Positions 13,767 through 28,600 of a stretch of 64,000 bases of DNA are shown one piece after another (position 1 is the stretch's first letter; every line of letters starts with the position of its first letter). The stretch comes from Serilophus lunatus (taxonomy: Eukaryota; Chordata; Aves; Passeriformes; Eurylaimidae), in the NCBI GenBank assembly GCA_013399895.1, contig VXBA01001184.1, positions 863,750-927,749 of the forward strand, read 5' to 3'. Under the pieces are notes generated by a model that saw nothing but the letters and a program-made list of their open reading frames with translations, did not search any database and had not been told where the DNA came from. Both the position numbers and the translations under genes were made by a program.

Positions 13767-16700
13767 TTTGTCTCCATAAATTACTTTATATGTAAACAAG
13801 GAGAGGATTTCTAGGAAGAAAAAAATATATTTTCAGTCTTTTTTTATAGGGAAAAGTTTAAGATCAGCTTTTGTAAGATTCTTTGATCATCCATTGAACA
13901 TAGCATAGAGCTCTTAGAGTAAACAATTCTCATTGCAAACTGAATGCTCATTTTAGAGAATCAGAAGAGGTGTGGGACTGAACACAGCTAATTATTGCAA
14001 CAAAGTGCTGAGAAGTGGTGGTGGTATGCTATTTTCCCATTTATGGCACGAGGAACTACTATCAGAAATATCAAGGAAATTAATTAAAAAATAGATGCAG
14101 TTTATTAAATAGAAGTTGTCTCAGTTTGGCTAAGACTGTATGGTTTGTGTTAAACACTTAAGTTGGACTAATTGAAAAATGTGATTTCTTCTGTCTGTGA
14201 ACAGTATAATTGAAGGCGGTTGCTCAGTTTAAATCTCCTCTGACACATGGCTGAACAAAGAGCAGAAAAGTTCTGTCGCCTATAAAGCAAGAACTTAGAG
14301 ATTTGTGAGAAAATCACGCTATTTATACAGCTTCTCGGATGCCCTTCCAACATATGAGCCTATTTTTGAACAAGACACAAAAACCTATGTTTTTTGTAAA
14401 ACAAGAAAAAATTGTCAGATACTTCCTGGCCTTTCAGTCCAGAACTATGGCATTACAGCATAGCAGCATTCTGGGTAATCTAAGATTCATATGCCCACTA
14501 CTTTCTATCCCAGAGCGTGTGCTAGAATTTATGTTCAGAGCGCAGTAATGATGATTAACTAGTCTAAACTCCTCTTTTTACTTTGACCATAAGACCATGC
14601 TTTTCCTCTGCCAGCACTCTACTATACAGCATCTCCTTCTAATTCAAAAACATTACAGTACCCAACAATAGGAACAAACACACAAAACTGATCTGCATAT
14701 TCATTTTAGATTATCATAATGAAATGCTAAAATTAACCTTTCTGAGAATCTGCAGATTGGCTCTGAAAAACGTAGGTAGTAACCTCATAAAGACACATTC
14801 CTAATCAATTCTGATGATTTACATTCCTAGTTGGGTCAAAGCAGGATGCATGGAGACAATCAAAGATCATCTCCCTGTTGAACATCATGTAAATTGGCCA
14901 GGAAATATACTATATACAAGCAGATGGACAGTTTCCAGACTTTAATAATTTCCATTTTAAAAGATGCTGTCATCATTTATATTTCAGTAGCATTTAAAAA
15001 CCACAGCTAGGATTGTGCTGAGAAAAATGGAAAGCAAACAGAGCTGGCAGACCAAACAGCTAAGTCAATGACTGGAAAGGGAAAATGCAAAACATTGCCC
15101 ATGGATGGTCAAATTTGAAGTCAAGAGTTCTAAATATCTAGTTCAAGTCCACCTACAGCTAGTGTTATGACTTACTATGACTGCAGACAGCCACTTGCAT
15201 GAAAGAAATGACTGTAAAGAAATGCCTTCAGAAACGACTGTAAAGTTGAATTCCACTCTTGGATATACTGGTGCATATGAGAGAAATTCTACTCTCTCAG
15301 TGCAGCTACTTCAGATTTGTATCTATTTTAATGAGAGCAAGTGAAGGGCTATAATCTGCTGTCTGACTTATAACAGCTCAGAGTTTCACATGGAAATGTT
15401 ATATATGTATATATATGTTTACTATAACAACTCTGCTAATCATCTTCTTGCATAAAGAAAAATCATCTGATGACATAAGTCCTAACAGCACATAGTGAAG
15501 CAACTAACCAAGCTGCCAGATGGTATAAGCATATCAAACAAGGAAAAATTACTGAGTGGACACAGATTTGGGGCTACCTTGTCATGCCTGCTGTGGTTGT
15601 ATGTTTTATAAATGAAGGATGGTCAACAAGTGTAAAGGCAATTTGCAATTCGAGGCCTGTGACCAGGCTTAGTGTGAAATAAACTTCTAGCTTCTGCTCT
15701 TCCTCTGCAACAGCTGTAGCAGAGAATGGCATTATGGTACCAGGGCAGTGCCCTGGTGCAGAGGAAGGCACTCATTTTTTGAGCTTAACAAAACATTTCA
15801 TTCCTACTCTGAGTAAATAGCTGCAGTCAGGTGGAGCTGGACTGGTCACAGACTTTTACTGAAAAGATCATGGATGTCACTGCTTCTGTTCTATTATATT
15901 GCACACAATCCAAGCCCCAAGACTGATTTTAATCTAGGGTTTAAATCTCAAAATAAAAATATATATTCAATCCACACAGAAATAACTTCTATCCAAACTA
16001 TACCTACAGATCAAAAATATATAAATGCTTTCCTCTTCAGTTTGCATAACAATTAAATCTTCATTAAATGCTTATGTATTTGAGTTTAAAAAAAAATAAC
16101 CCTCTTCCACCTCCCCCCACATTTGAGCTATAGGGTTGAATTTTACAGAGTCTCTTTGGCTTGTCAAGATAGTTTGCTAAACAAAAAATTAAGTGTCTTT
16201 TTCACAACACTGGTTTAACATAAATTCCTTTTCCTCCCCATCCTCCCAATATACTATGCCATCATCTATTAGAGATAATGAAAGAACAAATGCAAATAAG
16301 CAGTCATTTAAAATCATAACATATAGTAATGCCTCTGTCAGGCAACCTTGGAACATCTGTCAGAATTTTAATCATGTACTATAATAGAAAAATAAGTATT
16401 GTTATGAGTGGTGATAAACACAATAACCCACACTAACTGTATTTAATATTGAAGGATAAACTCTTTGTTATTGTAAACCAATGCAATCTCATAGCAATGA
16501 TACAATTTGATGTGTTGATATTCTAAGTCTGCCAATTCCTACATAAAATAAAGTTGAAGAGGAACATATCTTTATTATATGTGACAGATACAATGGGGTC
16601 AAGTAGCTCAGTGCAGAAAAAAACAAGACATTATCATAAAGTTTAGATGGACAACTGCATTAACATTCAAGTAAATTTGACTTACAGAGGCAATAGTTTT

Positions 16701-17199
16701 ATTATCTCTGGGAAACTGAGATGGTTTCTTATGGCTATCAGAAATATAAGCTGCTATAACATGCACAGTCTGTGCCCGGACCAGGAGGCTGTCAAAAAAG
16801 GTTCACATTAGTACATGCTACATCAAAACCAAAACAGCATTGTAGAGTGCATATTTCTATATATCTTTGCATTTGCTAGCTTACTTCCAAAACATTCCTG
16901 CATGTAGTGTTTGCAATAAAATTAAAGTATTAAAGTAACCAGGTATATACAACGCCTGGACCTCTGAACTCTGCCTCTACTCCAGAACCAGCATCTTAAT
17001 TAGACAGGCTACAAAGAAGGAATTTAAACACTGCACCGCCATGTAAGAAAAGTAAAGCCTAACTAAAATTGAACCTGGCAGGGGACATTAAGGGTAACAA
17101 GAATAGTTTCTACGGAATGCACAAGAAAAGGTCTGGACAAGAAAAACATGGGCCCACTGGTAAGCATGGTGGATAAAGCACACCCTGTCTACAAAGAAG

Positions 17200-17785
17200 G
17201 CCTGCAGCATCTTGGGCTCTTTTAAAAGGCCTATAGCTAGTATATCTAAGAGAGCACTTTGAAGTAGTACTCATTAGACTACATCTAACACAATGCATCC
17301 AGTATTGTTCCCCCACTACAAAAAAAAACAAATAAAAAAAAAAGTGACAAACTGCAGAAAGTTCAGTAAAACCCAATGAAGATGGTTAGAAGCTAGAAAA
17401 ACCCCCTTGTGAAGAAAAGGCAAGGGAAACAGGTTTGCTCAGTGTGAAGAAGTCTGCTTCAGGAGACTGACAGAAGCCTAACAGTTTTTACAAGGACATC
17501 ACTGAGAAGACAGAGCCAGTCACTTCAAAGCAATGCCCAGTGAGAGGACAAGATACTGCAGACAAATTTAAATTGAATATAAAGAGAACTTTTTTCACCA
17601 TGAGGACTTTGAAGAATTTGAATAGGTTGTCCACAGAGATTACACAATCTCCATTCTTGGACACTTTCAAAACTAGGTGTAATAAAGTCCTGAGCAACCT
17701 GCTATGGTCCACTGATCCTGCTTTGAACATGAGGTTGGACCAGATAACCTATTGATGTTCTTTCTAACCTCAGTCATTCTGTGTC
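17200..17785 (+). mobile_element. CR1 LINE, degraded ~0.6-kb 3' portion
   Basis: The copy reads in plus orientation from an RT-end region (GCAGCATCTTGGGCTCTTTT, then ATGCATCCAGTATTGTTCCC) through GAGAACTTTTTTCACCATGA and AATAGGTTGTCCACAGAGA to the 3' end GAGGTTGGACCAGATAACCT. It contains an A-rich expansion at 17321-17342. Many substitutions and indels indicate an old insertion. Confidence 0.85.
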
Positions 17786-20700
17786 TGCAATTTAAATGTT
17801 TGTGCCAGTTGTCTAACATCACATTATAGTCAGTGAAGATCTAGTCAACACTGTCAATGGACTTTAGTCAATACTTCATATGACCAAGCGTAGTTGAATC
17901 CCATTACTTCATTAAATATATTGCTTCATGATTGCTAGGTAAAGTTAATCTTCATGATCTTGACCAGCTGCAGCTGTCCACACCAACTCCAGTCGTATGA
18001 GCTCTCCCATTAAATTTAAAATATCTGTTTCCCAAACACAACACTTCCCGTCCTAAAAAAAAAAATTAAAAAAAAATCCAGCTCTGAAGTCTGAAAGTAC
18101 ACACTTCATTTTATCAGCAAAAGTCCAGGCAACTCCAGGAAAAAATTTTGGTGTAGATTTACCTACAGAAATATGGGAGCTAAAGTTCTGCCATTGGCAG
18201 CATCTGTGATAATGTGTGTATTAAGTGTGACACGACACAGATCAAAGATCAGTCTTTTATCTCTTTCTCCATCTTGGATGTCGCCAGTTGTCACTAGCTG
18301 GAAGTGTGAGAGCACTGAGTACACCAACAGGCTCCAGCTGCCCTGCCAAGTCTTATATCCCCTTCCTCTGTAAACCTTCTCTTGTTACTGTCACCAAACC
18401 TGCCCTGAGTGCCCTGTTCAGATGCTGTTGGAGTGCACACTGCATCAACGAGGTCTTGCTGTCTCCCTCAGCTCCCACATTTACAGAGCCTGGCTGTGCT
18501 GACTGCTGACAGCAATTGACAGCAAAGGATTCAGTATCATCAACTTTAATAAAAAATGGAAGCATAAATGATAAATGTATATTAGCACTGACTCAGACTC
18601 TTGATCATCTTGTTATTCTATTCAGATTCAGCAATCTATGGAGCCACAGGTGCTCTTCGAAGTGCAACTTCAAAATTTATGCCTTCAGTATGCTTTTTAG
18701 CAGTTCTATTGCTTCAAGATGCCATTTCCTCCCAATACTAATCTTTTTCTCTTCCTTGAAATAATATGCATAGACTAAAAACACTTTTAATGTATTTGCT
18801 TATATGAAACATGTTGTCTTGTCTTGTCAAATATAACTCCCCTTCTCCTCAAATAAAATAATCACACATTTAGGAAAGACAGACAAGATTCAAAAAGTAC
18901 TGAGCAATCATCCAGGAGTGCCTATGATACACTTTCTGGATTTCACTGTAGCAATTATGGGTATGTGACTAAAGTCGCTAATCACAAACAAATTATATAT
19001 TTTTCAAAAGTTCTGCATCTACGCACTAAATCATCACACATAGAAAGAGCAGTACCATGAAAAACCAGCATGCATCACTCTAAGTGACTGTACAACATTA
19101 GTCACCTTCCTAAAAGATTTCATTCATCAAAATGTTCTTTACTTGGGAAGAATGAAATTTGTCACCTAATTTCTTAATAAGCTCTCTTTCTTCTTAAGTA
19201 GCTCAATCAGGCAAACTGAGCTCCTTATAGCATAAAGCTGAATTCTTTCAGTCACATCCTGTCAGACAATACATCTACTAAAACCAAGAAATATTTGCAT
19301 TGATTTGAACAGTCTCTACATGATGCTGATCGACTACTGCCAGCCTTTCTAAAACCGGAGCAATTTCCAGCAACTCTTGAGAAGTAAATCAAGCAGAATT
19401 ACATTTATGTTACCTATTTGATTTACTTTGAGACAGCTTTCTTCTAAAAGACATCACAGTCCTTCTTTACTTCAGCTGCCTCTCAAATAGATATGAAGAA
19501 AACATTTTTAAGAGCCCAAGAAGCTTCAGCTGCATGAAAAAAGTAAGATATATTCTTTCTGATAGCAATGTCTTGCTCTTTTGCCACAGTTCAGCTGACT
19601 AAACGGGGTTTATTTTGTAGGTTTTGTAGGGTTTTTGTCATCATCCTTTTTCTTCCTTGCTTAGAGCTCTAATGACTCCAAAAGGGGCTTAGTTTAGCAG
19701 AAGTCAGCAACAGAAATTCCTGATAAATCAGAACAGGTGAATAAAATATATGATGTTACAGGTCACAGAAGTCTAATTTGGTAGCACTCTTAATTAGGTA
19801 ACACCATTTTATTTATTTTTACTAATAATCTGTCTATGGAGGTTCAATTACAATCAACCCTAAATCATATCACATGATCAAAGGTCTTGACAAAACAAAA
19901 TTCTCATAACTACTTCCCTTATGTCACCTTCCACATTACTTAACAGGCTCAATAGGAATATGCTAGCAGACTGCTGGTCACAAGAGTAGGTGCTGTGGAA
20001 CCCCTGCATGGGTGAAGTACATTGCCTTCTCATGGGCCAACAAATGGAGAAGAAATTTCTTGTGCTTTGCCTTCCCTTTCCTTTCATGCACACCCCATAA
20101 CAGGTTAAACACATCTACCTAGTTTAGAATCTGTTAGCTCCATGACTTTTCCATCTGTGATGAAAACTGAAGGCCACTGCAAAAGTTAAGTAAAGAAAAT
20201 TCTCCTGGTGAGCACTCTTCATATAGTACTTACAGATTGATCTTTCCCTTTTAGTAGCTTCCTGTGAGAAGGGGAAGATTTAAAGACTAGATAGTGTCAG
20301 GAAAGCCTGTCTTCAAGAATTTATTTCAAGAACTTCATAATCTCTAAATTCCATGGGGCCCAGGGAAAAAAACCTGATTGATCAATTTACAACTCATCAT
20401 TGAAATCCATCCCTCTGACTGACAATCTTAAAGGCAGAAAGCCATGATCTTTGTAGGTTATGCATAATTCAAACATACACATTGCTTTCACTTCCCTCAC
20501 TTGAGATTAAAATGGAGTGCGTTTTTGGGTCTGAATCAAAAGCCTTTTAAAAATGGACCTCCTGTATTCTTTCTTTCTATGCACTACAAGATCTTATTTG
20601 ATTTTATTCTGCTCATATATAAAGGCTTCAACATTAAGCATCCAAGCATGTCATAGTTCAGACTCCTCGCCTTTTTGACTGAACAAGGAAAAAGTTTACC

Positions 20701-21837
20701 AAAAAGTTAAAAACTAGTGATAAACTAAGGTAAAGATTTAGAGTCTTCATTGGAAACCCAACAGCTTACAAAACATACACAGAAACCTTTGAATTAATCA
20801 CTTGCAATGAAACTTTACACCACCCTACATTTACCCCATCAAATGTATTCTAACCACCATAAAATCCAATATACAAAAATATACACACCATCTGCAGACA
20901 CATTAAGGAAGTGATATATAGTATGAATCCATGCATTTGAGTCTCTGTATAGTTATATATTATATTTTATGATGCTAATTATAGATTGCACAGGGACTAC
21001 AGCCTAAAACTAAATCATGGCACAGATAATTTAAGAGCCCTTCTTTTTAACTTGGATAGAAATAATTTCATCTGCCATATTCTTCCATGCTGAAGCACTG
21101 GCTTCCAGTTTGGTACATCTGGGAGATGAAAACAATATAATTGCAAGGAAATATAGTTTTGTTAACAACTGAACTTACTATTTTTTATTAGAATAACTTA
21201 ATAATCATCTTTCTCTCTACTTTCCATTTGCCTTTTCTCATTTCTCTTAATGTTTCAAAACATAGATCTTAATTTTCTCAATTAAATATAATGTTCACAC
21301 ATCACTATCAAGTGGGAAACATCCAGTAAGAATAACTGCTTTAAATGGCTGACAATAACAGGTGGAGAAAAGAATGATACTATAGCAATGTTTTGAACAC
21401 AAAATTCAAGACGTATCTCTTCTCAGACAGATTTAGTGCAACAGACGAAGTCAAGTGCAGAGAAATAAGTGATACCAAGGAAACAGCAGATGAGATCTGT
21501 CAACAGAAGTAAATATTTTTATGTGAACAGAAACTGTACGTGTGAGATACATTCAAAAATGTGAAAGGACTTCGAAGGTGTGCCTGGGGAATGACTAGTT
21601 TCTAAGATAGTACCTGAGCCTACTTTATCAGCAAGCACATATTTTGTACTTAGAAATTCAAAGTATGACCTTCTTCAAACAGTGACAACCTACTGGCATT
21701 CCTTTTCTCTTTTTAATGAAGGAGTTGCGTAAATAAGATTCCAATGCATAAGGAGAGGAACCTGTGCAGAGGAAACAGAATTGCCACTGCATGGACATCT
21801 TGACCTCTCTCGTTTTCCACTAAAGACAGATAAAGAT

Positions 21838-22093
21838 TATCATAGAATCAGCAGGACTGGAAGAGACCTTAGATTATAGGTTGGACTTGATGATCTCTAA
21901 CAGTAACCCATCATCTAAACCATGGCAACAAGTGCCTCATCCAACCAACTCTTGAACACCTCCAGGGTCAGTGATTCCACCACCTCCCTGGGCAGCCCAC
22001 TCCAATGGCAGATCACCCTTTCAGTGAAGAATTTCTTCATAATATCAAGTCTAAACCTCCCCTGATGGAGCTTGAGACTGTGTCCTCTTGTTC
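21838..22093 (-). mobile_element. CR1 LINE 3'-end fragment with an internal microinversion
   Basis: On the plus strand it shows CATAGAATCA, GAACACCTCCAGGGTCAGTG, CCTGGGCAGCCCACTCCAAT and a stretch ending GAGACTGTGTCCTCTTGTTC, all reverse-complement CR1. The short segment 21871-21898 is in the opposite orientation to its surroundings (see findings). Confidence 0.92.
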
Positions 22094-23549
22094 TCTCGCC
22101 AGTTATGAAAGAAATTAAATGCTTTGGAATTATTTTTTCCATGATTCCTCAAAGACATTGAAGCTACTTTTTATACAATCCATGTAAACAACACAAGAAT
22201 AATTAAAAGAAATATTAATGCCTTAGAATACACACAGAATTAATACAAATCATAAGGACAGAACTAGTCAGTTAAAATAGAGCAAACAGAGGGAAAAAGC
22301 CATCCAAGTGCTGCAATCACTATCATAGCTTCAGATTCAGAGAGAAAAATAGAGTAATTTTTCCTAGGCATGCTCTGAAAACTACATCCTGCGTGCTGAT
22401 GAAGACAGACATTTCACCCTGGTTCCTGTTTTAATTATAATAAATCAATACTTATTTTCTACTGATTACAAATAAGTGAAAAAGTAGAATTTATAATATC
22501 TACTCTAGTAGAATTTCATTCTAGTGATAACTTCAATTCTGATGTCATATCTCTGGACTTAAAAAGCAAATGATTACTTATTTTCGAATAGCAAGTTTAG
22601 ATGAAAAAATATAGAATATGTGCCTATAGAGACAAGCCCTACAAACAAAACATTATTTAAGAGCATGAAATACCTCATAAATCCTATTAGAACATAAGGA
22701 TTAACTGTCTTCACATATAAAGGTTTAGAAAAATAGATCATTACTGACAAATTTTCAATTCAGCATACTTCAAAGCTCTATAAATTAAAATGTGTTTTTA
22801 AAGTCACATACTTTAAATGCATGTTCTGATCCAAGATGTAACAACAGAAGTTATGCAACCAGAAAACCAGTTACTAATTAAGTTTCCTAATTAACCTTGC
22901 ATTTCTTTGTCTCTGCTGACTTCAAATAAAAAGAAACACTTAAAAAATGAAAATCTTCAATGTTTAAGATGACAAGAAGGAGTCTCACAGTTAATAGAAT
23001 AAAATAGCACAATTTCAAATCCAAACAACACTGCTTTTAGCATGCATGGAGAGGAGGTTGATTTATGAGAAGGAGAAAATAGAAAGTGCCATTTAGGTGA
23101 CTGGATTCCAGACACACAGACCAGGTAAAAAACTCAGCTCCTGGAACATCATAGGAAATTGTAGTTTGGATTCTGTCCTAACTATTTCTTCTCTCCAAAA
23201 CAGTATCTACACCTTTTACTGTTGAACCTGTTAAAAAAACTTGGAGAAGTCATTATACACCTGCTATGGAGATGATTTGCTAGGACATGTATTTTATAGA
23301 GATATCACAGTAATTTAAAATCCACACTTTATTCCTTTGGCCAGAATCACTGTCTGTGTGAAGGTCACAGTTTAGAGTTACTATTCCTTTGATTAGCCTG
23401 TTCTGGGTTTCCTCTGGACCCTATCACTTTTAAACATGTCTGTAAGTTCTATTTGCAGCAAAGTACTTCATCCTGCTGGCACATGTGTTCTGTGCCCTTG
23501 AGCATGGTATGAAAATAATGGGAAGCATTAGGCAAAAGACATGCTTGAA

Positions 23550-24118
23550 TACTTGCAACATCCAGCATTGTATTAGTTGACAGCATCGCTAGCAGGTCTA
23601 GGGAGATGATTATTCCTCTGTACTCAGTAGTGGTGAGAGACTGCCTTGCCTACTTCTTGGCTCCCCAATAAAACAGACATGGAAATGCTGGAGCAAGATC
23701 AGCAAAGGGTCATGAAGATGATTAAGGGACTGGCATATCACTCACAGAAACAGAAGCTGCTAGAGCTGGAAGTGGAAAAATATAATGGAGAAAATAAGGC
23801 CTCTTTAGGTCATCTCAATGTGTGTGAGTGAAAATAAGTTGAAGTTTGTCTTCTCAATGGTGTCCAGTGAATGGGCAAAATTTCAAACAAGCATAAATTC
23901 AAGTATAAAGCACTTCATTTATTCATTTATGTTAATTTGAATTCAAGTCACCATTTAAATAAATATTCATGAAAATAATTTTAAAAAAGGGAGGTGATCA
24001 AAGTTTGTCTAAAAGGGCTGTGGTCTCTCAGTGTCTGGAATCACTTAAACCCTAACTCACCCTAAGAAACCTTCTTCAGTTGACCCTGATTTGGGTTGAT
24101 CAAGATGATCTCTAATTT
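23550..24118 (+). mobile_element. CR1 LINE, heavily degraded 3' portion
   Basis: GGGAGATGATTATTCCTCTG, TTGGCTCCCCAATAAAACAG, ATGGAAATGCTGGAGCAAGA and GATGATTAAGGGACTGGCAT follow the CR1 ORF2-end order. Then come a CTTCTCAATGGTGTCCAGTG stretch and a decayed 3' end (TTGACCCTGATTTGGGTTGA, CAAGATGATCTCTAA). The middle (23.90-24.00 kb) is hard to align. Confidence 0.75.
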
Positions 24119-25494
24119 GTATCTGTGCCCAATACAGATACCAAAGACAAAGTTACTGAAGACATCAAATATATCTTAATTTCATCCTGGAAAGAACAAG
24201 GAGCAAAGTCAAATATGCCTATGGAACTCACCACAGAAAGTGAATCATGCTTCAGACCAATGCCTGGAACAAGCCATTTCACCACACAGAAATGTATTAA
24301 AGCTGAACCTTTCTTGATTCCAGTTACCAACATCATACCAAAGAAAAGAAGAGGAGGGAAGAGTATCAATTTCACTGAAGTCTCTAGTTATGCCTGTAAC
24401 ATAATTATAACACATTATGGATCCAAACTGAAGTTCCTTCAACTAAATTGTGCATTGCACCTCATGAAAAAAACATTGACCAGATTTGTCATTTGAAGGG
24501 TGACAGAGCACTAACATGATCTTTACAAGTCTGAGAAGAAGCAGCATAGCTGAAGTATATAAAAGGACACCAAACCAAATGAGAGATTATGTTTTCATCG
24601 GGAGATCTTTCTACTGATAGGTAATACAGAAGAAAAATGGCAGTTCTCCTTCTCCTTAAAGATCTGGGATAACAGTGTAATTGAGTCCCAGCTATACAGG
24701 GCACAGGACTTTAAAAATTCACTACGCAGCACAATACAAGCGTTCTTGGCTTAGACATGACTCAGAACAAAACAGAGGCGCATTGTAGGTCAGCACAAAG
24801 GTACACTTACAGAAGCCTGAGAAAGAGGCAGTTTAACTTGTTCTGTAATGAGTACAAAGCCTATGCTTTCACAGTCTTAAAAATGTCATACCATGACATC
24901 AACCTTCAGCCACCTGAGGTAGATACAAAACTATATTAAAAAAAAATCTAACCAGAATTTTGTTTTATTCAGAGTTCTTGCCTTTTTATAGTTAAAATTA
25001 AACATTACCAAACTGTGAATTCATTTGGAGATAGTGCTGAATCTTTAATCACATGTCACATTTTCTGACTGTAAAAGAAAAATAGAAAACAATTCTGTTA
25101 CAAAACATTAAAAAACAGTAGCCAGAAGGTAGAACATGTTGAAACTTTACTGGTTTAGCCAATTTTCAGTGTAAATTTGACTTTTGAGCAAAAAAAGTAT
25201 TTAGTGCATATTTCAATACAAAAACATTTAAGAAATAAGTATTTCAAATATTGATTGAAAAGTATTTTCCCACTGCATTTGAAATGCAAGAAGAGGGCAT
25301 CTGAAGTTGGATATGTGCCCAGGTGGATTTTGAAGCACTATATCAAAGTTTGATGTTTCAGTGAAAATTCCCATGGAATTTCTAAGGGAAAAAAATATTT
25401 ATATATGTATTTAAAGCTTGGTTTGTTGGTTTGAGGGTGAGGAATAGCAACAGGTGCATCTGACAGCTTTCCCATACAATAAAGAACTTAATAG

Positions 25495-25688
25495 CATAGA
25501 ATCACAGAATTAATTAGGTTGCAAAAGATCTTTGAGATCTCAAGTCGAACTTACTACCCCAACACCATCTTATCAACTAAACCACGGTGCTAAGCATCAC
25601 ATCAAGTCTTTTTCTAAGCACTTCCAGGGATGACGACTCCACCGCTTCCCTGGGCAGCCCATTCCAATGGCAAATCATACTCTAAATG
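25495..25688 (-). mobile_element. CR1 LINE 3'-end fragment
   Basis: CATAGAATCACAGAATTAAT begins the reverse complement of the CR1 3' tail. CTTCCCTGGGCAGCCCATTC near the end confirms the family. The copy is diverged and truncated at its 5' side, in intron 3, in PCLO orientation. Confidence 0.9.
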
Positions 25689-28600
25689 CACAAAAAGATA
25701 GTTACTAACTAGTATCCTGAAGACAGTAGCTACAAGTTGGTCAGTATTCAGAAGGAAATATGTCTTTATGTTTTCTTCTTCTATAAATGGGAAGATAGAA
25801 AACTTAAGATCAATTTCAGAAGTGACACTTCAAAAACCCTCAGATATTTGTATCAACAACTACTGATAAGGATCAGTTTGTCATCATCTTCAATGTACTC
25901 CTGTATTTGTAAATGTTTGCAACTATAAGAATGCCATTGGTAAAACCAAACAAACAAGCCTCAACAATATACTCCATATGGATATGTCAGGAAAATGTTC
26001 AAGAACCTCCAAAAAAATTTTAAATATTATAAATACATCTGCAGGCTTTAGCACAATCATTCAGGTAAGTACTAGACAAAATCTCAAATAACTAGCTACA
26101 TGTACTAAATTAGTATATTTAAGGACAAGAGATATGTTCAATTTTTAGTCTCTGAACATGACAACTGGACCATTTCCAATTTGAAAGCTGTTTGCTGAGG
26201 AAAAAAAAGAAAACTCAACAAAAACAAACAAAAGATTACTAACCTAGAAATACTAAAAACAGAAGACCACCAGATGGTCTTTCAAGTCTTGTCCTTAGAA
26301 GCCTAGGTTACCTCACTGTCTGAGTAATTTCATTAACCTCCAAAACACAGATGGAAAACTAATGCACCTCATCATTCTTCTCAGTGAGTGTTCTGGTCTG
26401 ATACAGCCTGATATTGGATTTTACAGTTTTCTTCTAGCGATGCAAAAAATATATTTTTTTTTTCACCCCAACTCAACAGTATTTTGTGCAAAATTCAGTC
26501 AGAATAGTGTTGTGGCAGCTAATCCTCCTTTTCAACATCAGTCTGTGACCTCCTGTTTCAAATGCTGCTAGACAGCATCTCCAGCTGCTTACTGGCAAGA
26601 ATATAATCGTCTTTCCACAACTATATAATGACTTAGATTCCCCTCAGCCTCCATCCTTACTCTTAGTAATACTAGAGAAATCAATTTAAGAGACAAATAA
26701 CATTAAATCTAAAGGCAGGTTTGTTCTCACTCTGGTCCACTGAACTATGTGAGTTTCAGAAATATTAAAAACAATTACTGGCCACTGTAAGTGGCACATT
26801 CTTTCCATTACTCAAGGAGAAATCTTACTGTATAGAATACAAACAGAAATCAGCTAAATGCCCCATCTTGCTCATTTCTTCTTTTATTTAAAAAGGTTTG
26901 ATTATTTTTAGTGATGGTCACATTTCATGCAATCAGTTAAAATTAATTACAAAATGCCTTTGATTACACTTGTGCAATCCCATTAAATTTAAAATCACCC
27001 AAAGGCAGTGGCAAACAAGTGATTTTAGAATTTCTTTGTGCAAAGTGTTGACCATTCTTTACTAACATTCTATCATTGTGTAACGAACCATATTCTGTAA
27101 TGAACCATATTCAGCTTTTGGTCAGCAGAAACATGACATGAAATTTTGAATATATGCAGGAACTGGAACCTAACTGCCTTAACAACATGAACAGCTTTGT
27201 CCTTCAAGAAATGAGATCACGAAATGTATGCCAGTGTTTAAATTGACAGTACACTGTCTTTTCAGAATTTTATTAAATACTACAATATCTATGTGTCCTA
27301 TTACATTCAACAGAAACAAACAGTAAGAAATATCCAGGGAAAAATATCCTGGTTTGAGATATATAAAATTCTCAGATATTTTTCAAAATGCTATTACAGA
27401 ATTTGTTCCTTCAAAGAGCACCAGCTTCTTTTCTACCTGTAATATTAAAAAAAATTTGATGCTTCACCCTAAGGAATCCATCAGATGAACAAAACGATGC
27501 AAAAAAAGGTAAAATATTTCTATGATCACACAAGTTATGACAGTGCCTGCACATATTATTGAGATCAGATCATATATAATGTCTTACTAAGGTATCTCAC
27601 CTGGGCACCAAAAAAAAAATAAAAATGAGGAACATAACATCTATTAGATTTTGTCTGTTTTCTTAAGAAAATCTTAAGTGGGTCATTGGATCTTATATTG
27701 AAATTTACTAACTCTCACACCAGTATTTAAAGTATTTAAATTAAGCTTTTTTGTTTCTCAGTAAAACATGAACAAAATGTATTATGCTGTAAAAGAAAAA
27801 AAACCATGAAATAACTATCTCAATAAAATAAAATCTCTTTAAATTACTATTATGAAGTTGAGTAGAAAAATTCAAACAATTAATACCAGCTTAGCTTTCA
27901 GAAGCCCTCTTCCTCTTTTAATAATGGGACACCAACCAAATTTCTAATGAAGTAACAGAACAGAAAATCATCTGGCTGAAGGCCAGGTCAGTAATTTTCC
28001 TGATAATCTGTTTTAGATCTGTGACTCCAGCTCGACCCTCTCTCTAATACCAGTCTATAAACTATCTGCAAAAGAAAAAACAACACAAGAATCAACACTG
28101 AAAGCTCTGCATTACTCACTCACCTAAGCATTTTATCTTTCAGAGATGCAAAGGCATCTAGGGATGTAACAATGGTATATAAGTAAAGAAGTCATTGCAT
28201 GTGAATTCCAAGTAGATGAAAAAAAGCAAGCTAGACAGGAGCTGTGTGTGCCAACAGCAGTGCTGCAGTAGACATCCCTTTGGACTTCACACCATCAGTG
28301 GTCATTACCAACATTGATAACAGCCATCTGGCCTTACATGGCTTTATGTCTATATCTCATTGTAGGTTTCAACAGAGTTCTTTGTTCAGAGAGGTAATTT
28401 GGAAACTTTCAGAGACTAGAATAAAGAAAACAAATGGCAGGCAATTAATCATGCTTCCAAAGGTCACACTATTACTGTGAGCAATGATAGCAATCTTCAC
28501 TCCTCAAATTTAATTTCAAGGGAAAAAAATAAATCCCTAATTTCATGGTTCATAAATTCTGAAAAGGAAAATTAACAAGAGTGAAATCTTTTAACTAATG

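Noticed and set aside
16595..16625. GTAGCTCAGTGC-like string resembling a tRNA A box
   Set aside because: No B box (GGTTCGAATCC-like) and no acceptor-stem pairing at tRNA spacing.
18173..18509. Less AT-rich block with overlapping frames in intron 3, considered as an exon or LTR
   Set aside because: No splice-bounded frame matches piccolo, there are no terminal repeats, and no known element was recognised. It was left unannotated.
24125..24496. 123-codon plus-strand frame in intron 3
   Set aside because: It follows directly after a decayed CR1 3' end, shows no known motif, and overlaps other random frames on both strands.
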